A stretch of 10,873 nucleotides of DNA, taken from positions 1 through 10,873 of the forward strand of contig CAYMYX010000046.1 in the NCBI GenBank assembly GCA_964394795.1, given 5' to 3'. The notes under the pieces were generated by a model. It was not told the DNA's origin, did no database searches, and saw only the letters and a list, made by a program, of their open reading frames with translations. The number at the start of each line of letters is the position of its first letter. Position 1 is the stretch's first letter. The DNA comes from CAYFUF01 sp964394795 (GTDB lineage Bacteria > Bacillota > Clostridia > Tissierellales > Peptoniphilaceae). A program made the position numbers and the translations under genes. Positions 1-6,156 of this stretch are shown piece by piece.

Positions 1-58
1 TCGAACCCCTGACCTCATGGCTGCCAGCCATGCGCTCTCCCAGCTGAGCTAATTCCCC
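1..58 (-). tRNA. tRNA-Ala (anticodon GGC), 3' end outside window
   Basis: On the minus strand the sequence begins GGGGAAT, followed by a D arm (AGCTCAGCTGGGAGAGC) and an anticodon stem CATGG/CCATG that closes the 7-nt loop CTGGCAG. The loop gives anticodon GGC, which reads GCC/GCU alanine codons. The T arm starts (GGGGTTCGA) and is then cut by the window edge, so the second half of the T stem, the acceptor 3' strand and any encoded CCA are not visible. The GGGG 5' acceptor strand and the classical D-loop sequence fit bacterial tRNA-Ala. It has its own promoter at 74-102. Confidence 0.93.
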
Positions 59-73
59 GTGTCATGTTCTATT

Positions 74-102
74 ATTATAGGGGTTAGCAGGTAAATTGAC
101 AA
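74..102 (-). promoter_or_regulatory. sigma-A type promoter of tRNA-Ala
   Basis: On the minus strand there is a -35 box TTGTCA (97-102), a 17-bp spacer and a perfect -10 box TATAAT (74-79). The -10 ends 15 bp before the mature tRNA 5' end, so only a very short 5' leader would need processing. Near-consensus boxes at ideal spacing are typical of stable RNA genes. Confidence 0.85.
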
Positions 103-155
103 GACTTTGGGGGAGGAAACATGGCCCAATTTGGTAGACAAAAACTCAGATAAAT

Positions 156-195
156 ATCGGCCCAGCTTCCTAGTTAAATAGGAGGCTGGGCCGAT
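156..195 (-). terminator. hairpin terminator after the permease gene
   Basis: A 17-bp inverted repeat (156-172 and 179-195, one G-U pair) closes on a 6-nt loop. It lies 25 nt past the permease stop codon. T-rich sequence follows on both sides (TTTAC-TTTTG on the plus strand, a TTTTT run about 10 nt further on the minus strand), so it may act in both directions. It separates the permease from the tRNA. Confidence 0.75.
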
Positions 196-220
196 TTACT
201 TTTGTGCAGGTGCTTACAGA

Positions 221-1534
221 CTAGATCGGCTTAAAGAGGAACCATACCATAATGTAGGCTACAGATATTGCTGCTAGCGTGTAGGGTACGGAGATCTTCA
301 TGAACTGGGATGAGGGAACTTCCCAACCGTTCTTTTTAAGAATACCGATGCCGGCGACGTTGGCTGAGGCGCCAATTGGGGTTAGGTTGCCGCCAAGGGT
401 TGCGCCGCAGAGGAGGCCGAAGTAGAAGACAGTGGGGTCAATGCCCATGCCTGCGCTAAGGGAACCGACGACGGGAAGCATGGTGGCGACGTAGGGAATG
501 TTATCGATGAAGGCGGAGATGATAACGGATGCCCAAACGATGATGGTGTAGAGGCCGAAGACGCTGCCGCCGCCAAGGGTGGCGATGACTTCTGCTAACC
601 AGTCGATTACACCGACGCTGGAGATGGCCGCAATCATCATGAAGAGGGAGGCCAATTGAACTAGGGTTTGCCAGTCGAAGTCTCGGAGAACCACTTGGCC
701 TAGGTTTTCTTTAGGGAAGCGTAATTTCTCAATGATGAAGCCGACGAGGAAAATCGTCATACAGATAATTCCGTTGATGTTGGTGGATACCCAAGCTGGC
801 AGATGGTTTTCTGTGGAAATGAAAGACGCAATGATTAGGGCAAGGACTGTACCAACCAACATGAAAGTTGGAAGGAGGTCTGTAACCACGGTGTGTTCTT
901 GTTGAGGCAGACTCTTGTTACGGTTTCTGAAGATAAACAAGAGAACTAGAGAAGCTGCCAATAGGCCAACTTGGTTAATAAAGAAGAGGCCGGGTTTTCC
1001 GTTGAAGAAAAAGAAGTCAAGGAAGTCCATGTCGTAGGCACCGCCAAGCATGATAGAGGTGGTATCGCCTACTAAGGTTGCGGCACCCTCAAGGTTTGAG
1101 GCGATAGCGATGGCGATAACCATAGGCACCGGTGACGTTTCAATCTTCTTACAGAGGGTGACTGCGATTGGGGCAACCATCAATACGGTTGAGGTGTTGT
1201 CGACAAAGGCAGAGATGATACCCGCGAAGACGGACAAGGCGATGATAGTCCACTTTTCATTGGGCATCTTGTTGATGATCATGTCCGAAAGAAGCGAGGG
1301 CATCTTAGACCAGATGAAGAGGGCGACCGTGCCCATCGTTCCGGCTATCATCAGCAGAACGTTCCAGTCGATGGCAAGTAATGAATCCTGAATCGATTGT
1401 GTTCCCATCACAACGAAGATAACGGCACCGATAAGCGCGATGAGCCAACGGTTGTCCGTTACAATAATCATGACCAGGATGGTCGCCATAAAGACTATAA
1501 ATGGCAACAATTGATCACTAGATAATGACGGCAT
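221..1534 (-). CDS. ArsB/NhaD (SLC13-like) family membrane permease
   Basis: A 437-residue polytopic membrane protein of the ion transporter superfamily. It has two pseudo-symmetric halves. The first carries D112-N113-T114 followed by a hydrophobic stretch, then the re-entrant-like motif SNLEGAATLVGDTTS (146-160). The second carries D344-N345-I-P and the matching motif GATLGGNLTPIGASANV (377-393). This repeated DN plus G/N/T/S-rich hairpin layout is typical of ArsB, NhaD and SLC13 permeases. Candidate substrates are therefore Na+/H+, arsenite or dicarboxylates, and sequence reading alone does not decide between them. No arsR, arsC or arsA gene lies nearby, so arsenite export is not favoured. 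The start is supported by GGAGG (1541-1545) six bases before the ATG. The gene is flanked by terminators on both sides and looks monocistronic. Confidence 0.88.
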   Translation of the reverse strand: MPSLSSDQLLPFIVFMATILVMIIVTDNRWLIALIGAVIFVVMGTQSIQDSLLAIDWNVLLMIAGTMGTVALFIWSKMPSLLSDMIINKMPNEKWTIIALSVFAGIISAFVDNTSTVLMVAPIAVTLCKKIETSPVPMVIAIAIASNLEGAATLVGDTTSIMLGGAYDMDFLDFFFFNGKPGLFFINQVGLLAASLVLLFIFRNRNKSLPQQEHTVVTDLLPTFMLVGTVLALIIASFISTENHLPAWVSTNINGIICMTIFLVGFIIEKLRFPKENLGQVVLRDFDWQTLVQLASLFMMIAAISSVGVIDWLAEVIATLGGGSVFGLYTIIVWASVIISAFIDNIPYVATMLPVVGSLSAGMGIDPTVFYFGLLCGATLGGNLTPIGASANVAGIGILKKNGWEVPSSQFMKISVPYTLAAISVAYIMVWFLFKPI

Positions 1535-1577
1535 AAATTTCCTCCAATATGTAATAAATTATTTTTGATATAGTAAA

Positions 1578-1604
1578 GCTCATGGTCACGAAGTAACCAT
1601 GAGC
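1578..1604 (-). terminator. hairpin between aldo/keto reductase and permease genes
   Basis: A 12-bp stem (1578-1589 with 1593-1604, one G-U pair) with a 3-nt TTC loop on the minus strand lies 11 nt past the reductase stop. It is followed on the minus strand by TTTACTATATCAAAAATAATT. The T tract is weak, but the stem is long and nearly perfect, and it sits exactly in the gap between two genes. It probably ends the deoD-reductase transcript. Confidence 0.6.
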
Positions 1605-1615
1605 CTGCTACCTGG

Positions 1616-2252
1616 TTATTTTTCTTCTTCGAAAACTTTCGTGACATCCTTTAGCAAATCACGGATAGGAAGAAACTGTGGGCACTGTTCTTCACAGATT
1701 CCGCATTCGATACAGCTTGAAGCTTTCCCGTTTTCGGTGGTGAGCTCATCGTATCTTGGCTGAATATAGGACATCCAGTTATTGTATACTTTTACATCAT
1801 TATAGCATGTGAAAAGGTCCGGAATGAGGATTTCTTGCGGACAGGTCTCCACGCAATAGCGGCAGTTAGTGCACGCGATGCGACTTTGGTCTTCGAGGAT
1901 TTGTCGGATTTGGTGGATGGCCCCCATTTCCTCCTCGCTGATGCCTTTAAGGTCCTTAAAGATGTGGATGTTTTCTTCCAGTTGGGCCATGTTATTCATT
2001 CCCGACAATACCATGAAGACTCCCTCTTGTTGGGCGGCATAGCGGAGNNNNNNNNNNNNNNNNNNNNNNNNNNNNNNNNNNNNNNNNNNNNNNNNNNNNN
2101 NNNNNNNNNNNNNNNNNNNNNNNNNNNNNNNNNNNNNNNNNNNNNNNCATAGCGGAGAAATTGTCGAGGTCGATATTGGATGGGTCCTCGCCGATTGTCT
2201 CCAGTCTCATACAGCCAAGACCTAATTTATGTTTAACTTCTGGAAAACTCAT
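1616..2252 (-). CDS. aldo/keto reductase with C-terminal 4Fe-4S domain, interrupted by an assembly gap
   Basis: Two pieces of one gene lie on either side of the 100-N gap (2048-2147). The N-terminal 35 residues (start MSFPEVKHKLGLGCMRLET) match the first beta strand region of the aldo/keto reductase barrel. The C-terminal piece starts LRYAAQQEGVFMVLSGMNNM, the end of the barrel in the COG1453 type of reductase. It continues with cysteine clusters CTNCRYCVETCP and CIECGICEEQCP, which suit two iron-sulfur clusters. Full-length relatives have about 370-380 residues and only about 180 are visible, so roughly 200 barrel residues, including the catalytic tetrad, are missing. The true gap is therefore probably near 600 bp. 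The substrate is unknown. The start at 2252 has a G-rich GGGGGAG site 5 bases upstream. The gene follows deoD by 46 bp with no terminator between them, so the two probably share a transcript. Confidence 0.87.
2048..2147. other. assembly gap (100 N) inside the reductase gene
   Basis: Exactly 100 N, the usual placeholder for a gap of unknown length. The 10-mer catagcggag sits on both edges (2038-2047 and 2148-2157). The length of the missing gene segment shows that the real gap is larger than 100 bases. Confidence 0.97.
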
Positions 2253-2298
2253 GGATCTCCCCCTTCTTGGGCTAGCGATTGAAAGGGAACAAGAGGTC

Positions 2299-3009
2299 TT
2301 ATTCCGGTGCAATCTCTAAGCACAGTTCCATCATCTGGGTGTAAGCTCTCTCCCGGATTTCTGCGGATTCTTCCCCTTCCGAGTGGTCGGATACGGTGCA
2401 GACGACTAGGGCATCCTTACCTGATTCCCGGGCTTCCATAAAGAGGCCGGCGGCTTCCATCTCTACGGCTAGGGTGCCATACTTAACCAAATTCTCCATT
2501 ACCTTTGGATCCCACTTGCGGTAGAACTCGTCGGAACTGAGGACCGTGCCGAAGTGAACGCTAAAGTCATGGGATTTGCTGAACTCATAGGCTTTCATGA
2601 CCAACTCAAAGCTTGGCGTTGGCGCAAACATGATCTCATCAAACTTGCCACGGACAACCGAGTTTGGTGTGTGGGCTCCTGTTGCAACGACGATGTCGCG
2701 GATTTCCAAATCAGGATTGAGGCCGCCTGCAGTACCGACGCGAATGATCGTTTGAACATCGTAGAAGTTGAACAGCTCGTGGTAATAAATCATGGCGGAT
2801 GGAATGCCCATGCCTGAACCCATGACCGAGACTCTCTTTCCTTTATAGTAGCCGGTGAAACCGAGCATGCCACGGACTTCGTTGAAGCAAGTCACGTCCT
2901 CTAGGTAGGTCTCCGCTAAAAACTTGGCGCGTAAGGGATCCCCTGGCATTAATACGGTGTTGGCAATTTGGTCCGGCGACGTCGCTCCTATATGTGGTGT
3001 TGGAATCAT
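2299..3009 (-). CDS. deoD: purine-nucleoside phosphorylase, DeoD type
   Basis: Cytoplasmic enzyme that cleaves purine (deoxy)ribonucleosides with phosphate to the free base and (deoxy)ribose-1-phosphate in purine salvage. At 236 residues it has the normal length of the hexameric DeoD family. Recognisable family blocks are MPGDPLRAKFLAETYLEDV near the N terminus, NEVRGMLGFTGYYKG, VMGSGMGIPSAMIYYHEL (phosphate and ribose site), VGTAGGL, and VEMEAAGLF, which holds the nucleoside-binding Met and Glu. The base-protonating Asp of E. coli DeoD (D204) corresponds to D208 in VSDHSEG, and its partner Arg (R217) to R221. Both are present, so the enzyme should be active and accept adenosine-type substrates. 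The start has GAGGAGG 4-5 bases upstream, and the promoter is at 3056-3084. The gene is probably cotranscribed with the downstream aldo/keto reductase. Confidence 0.95.
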   Translation of the reverse strand: MIPTPHIGATSPDQIANTVLMPGDPLRAKFLAETYLEDVTCFNEVRGMLGFTGYYKGKRVSVMGSGMGIPSAMIYYHELFNFYDVQTIIRVGTAGGLNPDLEIRDIVVATGAHTPNSVVRGKFDEIMFAPTPSFELVMKAYEFSKSHDFSVHFGTVLSSDEFYRKWDPKVMENLVKYGTLAVEMEAAGLFMEARESGKDALVVCTVSDHSEGEESAEIRERAYTQMMELCLEIAPE

Positions 3010-3055
3010 ATGTCCTCCTCAATTTCATTTCCATTTTGTCTTTTTTACTACTCCC

Positions 3056-3084
3056 ATAATAACGAGGAAATGGCTTTCAGGCAA
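3056..3084 (-). promoter_or_regulatory. predicted sigma-A promoter of deoD
   Basis: On the minus strand, TTGCCT (3079-3084), a 17-bp spacer and TATTAT (3056-3061). The -10 matches consensus at 5 of 6 positions and the -35 at 4 of 6. It lies about 47 bp upstream of the deoD ATG and is divergent from the satD promoter. Confidence 0.65.
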
Positions 3085-3115
3085 GCATTCTATAACATTG
3101 ACCCGATTGTGGCCC

Positions 3116-3144
3116 TTGACAAAAGGCTCCATCTTTGTCATACT
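3116..3144 (+). promoter_or_regulatory. predicted sigma-A promoter of the satD operon
   Basis: Perfect -35 TTGACA (3116-3121), a 17-bp spacer and -10 CATACT (3139-3144, 4 of 6). The start of transcription would fall near 3151, inside the first of three palindromes. This is the usual position of a repressor site that blocks promoter use. Confidence 0.62.
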
Positions 3145-3217
3145 TTCCTTAAATAAGGAAAGTTTTTTTAGTTTCCATTTATATGGAAATTAATTCCCCT
3201 TTCCATTGAGGTGGAAA
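3144..3217. promoter_or_regulatory. array of three 18-bp palindromes at exact 28-bp spacing, candidate operators
   Basis: Three copies of TTTCC-N8-GGAAA lie at 3144-3161 (TTTCCTTAAATAAGGAAA), 3172-3189 (TTTCCATTTATATGGAAA) and 3200-3217 (TTTCCATTGAGGTGGAAA). Their starts are 28 bp apart in both steps, leaving 10 bp between copies. The outer bases are identical and the centres differ, as expected for protein sites with conserved half-sites. The first copy touches the satD -10 box and covers the predicted start point; the other two lie in the leader. The first copy is also followed by seven T and could look like a terminator, but it sits where transcription starts. Binding by SatD's own helix-turn-helix region is a plausible inference only. 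Confidence 0.68.
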
Positions 3218-3258
3218 GGATGAGGATGGCCCTCATTGAATAGATAAGGAGGTGGGCC

Positions 3259-3921
3259 ATGTCCAAGAAAACCTACATTGCCCTCATCGGTGACTTGATT
3301 AATTCGAAAAAGATTCCCAGCCGTCGGGAGATGCAGGAGACGATGGAAGAGGTCTTTGCTGGCATTAACCGGGATTTTGAGGACTACTTTGCGTCGAAGC
3401 TGACCCTTACCATCGGTGATGAGTTTCAGTGTCTACTCAAACCAACCGCCAATGTGCCCCTCCTCATCGATACCTTGGAGAAGAGGCTGGGCTTGGACTT
3501 TCGGATTGGCCTTGGGGCGGGAACAATCGCAACAAAGATCAATCCGGAGCTGAGTCTGGGTGCCGACGGGGAAGCCTATTGGCGAGCCCGGGAAGCAATC
3601 GAATATGTCCACGACAAGAATTGGAACGGCAAGTGTCACATCTACTTCATCGGTCCTTCCGAGGAGACCAATGAGATTGTGAACACCCTCTTCGCTTGCA
3701 GTGAAACCTTTAAACATGGGTGGACCAAATTGCAGGAAGAAACCTTCCACGCCCTCTTGGATCAGGGTATCTATGAAGCGGACTTCTACCAAAAGGATTT
3801 GGCCGAGTCCATGAACATCTCCGAATCAAGTCTCACCAAGCGGCTCAACTCAGGTAACATCAAAATCTACCTGCAGGCCAGGGTCACGGTGGGTAAATTA
3901 CTGGAGGCTACCCATGTTTAA
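3259..3921 (+). CDS. satD: SatD family protein (palm-like N domain with C-terminal helix-turn-helix)
   Basis: A 220-residue soluble protein recognised as SatD family from its opening YIALIGDLINSKKI and its pairing with a DUF3307 membrane gene. In Streptococcus mutans the sat genes were named for acid tolerance; the biochemical role is unknown. Visible layout: strand with D12 (IGDLINSKK), two helices, then strand KLTLTIGDEFQCLL with G53-D54-E55-F56, then FRIGLGAGTIATKI and an Ala/Glu-rich helix (GEAYWRAREAIEYV). This order and the 42-residue spacing between the two acidic motifs resemble class III cyclase and GGDEF palm folds; that is my inference. Residues 178-199 (QKDLAESMNISESSLTKRL) form a typical helix-turn-helix. 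The start follows TAAGGAGGT by 5 bases. The reading frame overlaps the next gene by 8 bases. Confidence 0.85.
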   Translation: MSKKTYIALIGDLINSKKIPSRREMQETMEEVFAGINRDFEDYFASKLTLTIGDEFQCLLKPTANVPLLIDTLEKRLGLDFRIGLGAGTIATKINPELSLGADGEAYWRAREAIEYVHDKNWNGKCHIYFIGPSEETNEIVNTLFACSETFKHGWTKLQEETFHALLDQGIYEADFYQKDLAESMNISESSLTKRLNSGNIKIYLQARVTVGKLLEATHV

Positions 3922-4720
3922 CTTAAGCGATCTCTTTATCCTGCTTCTCATTGCCCACATCCTAGGCGACTACCAATTGCAAAGTCAGAAGCTCTCCGAT
4001 GCCAAGGCGTCCGGTAATCCCAAGCTGAGCAGGCGGGCTTTCCTCTTCCATTTGGTGGTCCACTTCATCATCTTGCTGCCGATATTGTTTTTTATCGTTG
4101 GGGCTTTTCGAATGTCCTTTATATTCTTGGCGATGTTTTTGGTCGCGGTGCATGGCCTACTAGACCTGGGCAAGAACATGCTGCTTCGAGGCTACGGGCG
4201 TAGAGGTCCGAGGATGAATGCCATCCTTTATATAGCTGACCAAGTGATCCATATTGCGGCCATCCTTATCATCAGCAATATTTACATCTCCCTCTTCCCC
4301 AACGCCTACAAGAATCCCATCGACCGAACCCTACTTAACTGGATCTTGCTGGTCGTCCTCAATGCCAAGCCGGCCAACGTCACTTTCAAGATCCTCTTCC
4401 AACGCTTTCAACTACCCGATGCCCCTAACAAGGAGCTGGTCACCGACCGGCGGAAGACCCCAGTGGATGAAAACTTCGTTGATAAGACCGTCCCCGGAGC
4501 CGGCGCCCTGATTGGCAACATGGAGCGAATCCTCTCCGCCATCTTCCTCCACACTAACAACATTGCGGCAATTGGCTTCGTTTACACGGCGAAATCTATT
4601 GCCCGCTTCAAACATATTGAAGAAAGCAAGGCCTTTGCGGAATACTACCTCATCGGCACCCTCTATTCGATTCTCTTTGTGGTTGCGAGTTACTATGTGA
4701 TTTTTCAGGTGCTTGTGTGA
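3914..4720 (+). CDS. DUF3307 family membrane protein (SatD partner)
   Basis: A 268-residue integral membrane protein of unknown function. It opens with the DUF3307 signature AHILGDYQLQSQKL (H15, D19, Q21, Q23), followed by a second His-containing helix FLFHLVVHFIILL (H46, H50), a helix with HGLLDLGKNML, and ADQVIHIAAIL. These polar and charged His/Asp residues in or near membrane helices are conserved-looking and could bind metal or ions; that is an inference. A long loop (roughly residues 150-200) separates the N-terminal bundle from two or three C-terminal hydrophobic segments. The ATG overlaps the end of satD by 8 bases, so the two are translationally coupled and likely act together. No clear terminator is visible between this gene and the following assembly gap. 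Confidence 0.83.
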   Translation: MFNLSDLFILLLIAHILGDYQLQSQKLSDAKASGNPKLSRRAFLFHLVVHFIILLPILFFIVGAFRMSFIFLAMFLVAVHGLLDLGKNMLLRGYGRRGPRMNAILYIADQVIHIAAILIISNIYISLFPNAYKNPIDRTLLNWILLVVLNAKPANVTFKILFQRFQLPDAPNKELVTDRRKTPVDENFVDKTVPGAGALIGNMERILSAIFLHTNNIAAIGFVYTAKSIARFKHIEESKAFAEYYLIGTLYSILFVVASYYVIFQVLV

Positions 4721-4732
4721 GGTTTAAAAATA

Positions 4733-4745
4733 TTAGTTTTACTAA
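4733..4745. promoter_or_regulatory. short palindrome TTAGT-TTT-ACTAA before gap
   Basis: A perfect 5-bp inverted repeat around a TTT centre, 13 nt past the DUF3307 stop and upstream of the flavodoxin-like gene, whose start is lost in the gap. It could be a small operator. It is too short and AT-rich to be more than a candidate. Confidence 0.25.
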
Positions 4746-4777
4746 GGTATGCAACTACGAATAAGTAAAATAATTGG

Positions 4778-4877
4778 NNNNNNNNNNNNNNNNNNNNNNN
4801 NNNNNNNNNNNNNNNNNNNNNNNNNNNNNNNNNNNNNNNNNNNNNNNNNNNNNNNNNNNNNNNNNNNNNNNNNNNNN
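4778..4877. other. assembly gap (100 N) covering the 5' part of a gene
   Basis: Exactly 100 N. The reading frame to its right is open up to the gap and lacks its N-terminal half, so the true missing length is probably more than 100 bases. The edges share no obvious repeat. Confidence 0.96.
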
Positions 4878-5139
4878 GATGTGGCGAGCAAACTTCAATC
4901 CGGATGAGCTGGCGGAAATTCCCCACTTCTACATGCAAGCCGGTCTTAATTTCGAGCAGATGCCGTTGGGTGAAAAATTGATGATCAAAACTTACCGTTT
5001 TATTCTCTCGAAAAAGAAGAATCCGGATGAAGTAGAAAAAGAGATGGCTGAGGCAATGAAGACCTCCTATGACATCACATCCAAAGAATATATTGGTCCC
5101 CTGGTAGACCAAGTAAAAGAAGAGTTAGAGAAGGATTAA
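4878..5139 (+). CDS. flavodoxin-domain protein, C-terminal part only
   Basis: Eighty-six residues are readable after the gap, starting MWRANFNPDELAEIP. The pattern FYMQAGLNFEQMPLGEKLMIKTYRF (in its first half) and the ending YDITSKEYIGPLVDQVKEEL match the tail of the single-domain flavodoxin proteins of Bacillota related to menaquinone-dependent protoporphyrinogen oxidase HemG (Flavodoxin_5 type). Those are about 170-180 residues long, so roughly half is missing, including the FMN phosphate loop that would prove the call. The first visible Met (4879) is probably internal. The role would be FMN-based electron transfer in the cytoplasm. The stop codon lies inside the 5' arm of its terminator. 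Confidence 0.6.
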
Positions 5140-5160
5140 GAATCTTAATCCTTCTTTTCT
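5131..5160 (+). terminator. rho-independent terminator of the flavodoxin-like gene
   Basis: Perfect 10-bp stem AAGGATTAAG (5131-5140) with CTTAATCCTT (5144-5153), a 3-nt loop, then CTTTTCTTTTATTT. The stem includes the stop codon. Confidence 0.85.
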
Positions 5161-5221
5161 TTTATTTATCTCCTCCTTCTCTTACAATAGAGGGAAGATG
5201 ACACACAAAATGGAGGAAAAA

Positions 5222-5944
5222 ATGAAAAGAAAAGCAATACTTACCATCGCTCTATCAGGCTTATTGATCTTTACCGCCTGCTCGGGAGATGACAATACCA
5301 GTAGCGAATCGAGTCAATCTGAAGTAGCAAGTCAATCTGATGTTACGAGCCTTGAGTCGGAAGTGACTAGCGTGGAAACTTCATCGGAAGAATCCGTCGT
5401 TGAGGAATCTTCGGTAGCTGAAGTTAGCGAAAGCGTGGACGCGTCCGATTCCAGCGAAATCACTTTGACCATGGAAGACTTGCTCAACCCTACCCTTCCT
5501 TCGCTGAAGGACTTCACGGCGACGACCTTGGATGGGGATAGTTTCGGAAGTGACCAATTGGCGGGCAAAGACCTCACCTTGGTGAATGTATGGGCGACCA
5601 CGTGCGGTGCCTGCATCGAGGAGATGCCTGACTTAGCTAAGGTGGAAGCCGGCTTGCCGGACAATGTACAACTGGTTACTTTATGCCTAGACGGCAAGGA
5701 GAACGAGGAAGCCGCCAGACAGATTCTCGCTGATTCCAACTTCGAAGGTCTTACCTTGGTGGAGACGAGTGGTGATCTGTCCAATGCGGTGGCTCAAGTC
5801 ATGTACACGCCAACTACCCTTTTATTTGATGAAGAGGGCAATGCCCTTGGCGACCAACTTATCGGCGTACCACAAGACGTGGAATCTGCTTACACTGGAA
5901 TTATCAACTTGATTTTGGAGACAATGGGCAAGGACACGATCTAG
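5222..5944 (+). CDS. TlpA-like thioredoxin-fold lipoprotein
   Basis: A 240-residue envelope protein. The N terminus has KRK, a hydrophobic core and IFTAC with C20 as the likely lipidated cysteine, so it should sit on the outer face of the membrane. Residues 24-80 are a Ser/Glu/Val-rich flexible linker. The thioredoxin domain follows, with the active site C128-G-A-C131 in VWATTCGACIEEMPDL and the cis-proline P197 in YTPTTLLF, so it is a competent thiol-disulfide protein; direction and partner are unknown. I chose ATG 5222 because GGAGG (5212-5216) lies five bases upstream and the lipoprotein signal begins there; an in-frame ATG at 5198 has no good site. A -10-like TACAAT (5183-5188) precedes it without a clear -35. 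It heads an operon with the CXXC microprotein and the polyferredoxin. Confidence 0.88.
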   Translation: MKRKAILTIALSGLLIFTACSGDDNTSSESSQSEVASQSDVTSLESEVTSVETSSEESVVEESSVAEVSESVDASDSSEITLTMEDLLNPTLPSLKDFTATTLDGDSFGSDQLAGKDLTLVNVWATTCGACIEEMPDLAKVEAGLPDNVQLVTLCLDGKENEEAARQILADSNFEGLTLVETSGDLSNAVAQVMYTPTTLLFDEEGNALGDQLIGVPQDVESAYTGIINLILETMGKDTI

Positions 5945-5973
5945 CTTGTCCTTAATCTAGATAGGATTGTCTG

Positions 5974-6153
5974 ATGAAAAAGACAGCTTACAATGAACAA
6001 CATGAAAAGAATAGGACTTCAAGGAGGCGAATGAGGGTTGTGGTGGGGGCTATGGCCCTCGTCTTCATCCTCGTTGGCTTGGCTCAGGGAGAGTTCAATC
6101 AAGTTTTGCAGAAGGCAATCCGGGTCTGCCTCGAGTGCATAGGAATCGGGTAA
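5974..6153 (+). CDS. CD1871A-type CXXC membrane microprotein (59 aa)
   Basis: A small gene between the thioredoxin lipoprotein and the polyferredoxin. It starts MKKTAYNEQH with a basic stretch (TSRRRMRVV), has one membrane helix (about residues 22-37), and ends GEFNQVLQKAIRVCLECIGIG, the hallmark of the tiny CXXC proteins annotated after C. difficile CD1871A. The CLEC motif sits near the C terminus, where it could bind a metal or exchange disulfides beside the membrane. The stop codon is 3 bases before the next ATG. ATG 5974 has AGGA seven bases upstream. An alternative ATG at 6031 has a stronger AGGAGG but only three bases of spacing, and would give a 40-residue protein that keeps the helix and the motif. 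Function is not established. Confidence 0.82.
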   Translation: MKKTAYNEQHEKNRTSRRRMRVVVGAMALVFILVGLAQGEFNQVLQKAIRVCLECIGIG

Positions 6154-6156
6154 TCT

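Noticed and set aside
1616..2014. Separate small ferredoxin gene starting at MVLSGMNNM
   Set aside because: The frame stays open upstream to the gap (LRYAAQQEGVF), the Met has no ribosome binding site, and the sequence is the normal tail of COG1453 aldo/keto reductases.
3142..3169. Perfect hairpin followed by seven T, resembling a plus-strand terminator
   Set aside because: No plus-strand gene ends before it, and it covers the predicted start point of the satD promoter. It also belongs to the 28-bp series of palindromes, so an operator role explains it better, although attenuation of read-through is not excluded.
3220..3243. Tiny reading frame (ATG AGG ATG GCC CTC ATT GAA TAG) just before the satD ribosome binding site
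   Set aside because: Seven codons with a poor site for the first ATG and no regulatory codon run. It could be a leader peptide, but chance is enough to explain it.
5332..5784. 150-codon minus-strand frame opposite the thioredoxin lipoprotein
   Set aside because: It is a shadow of the Ser-rich coding sequence, without a ribosome binding site or recognisable protein features.
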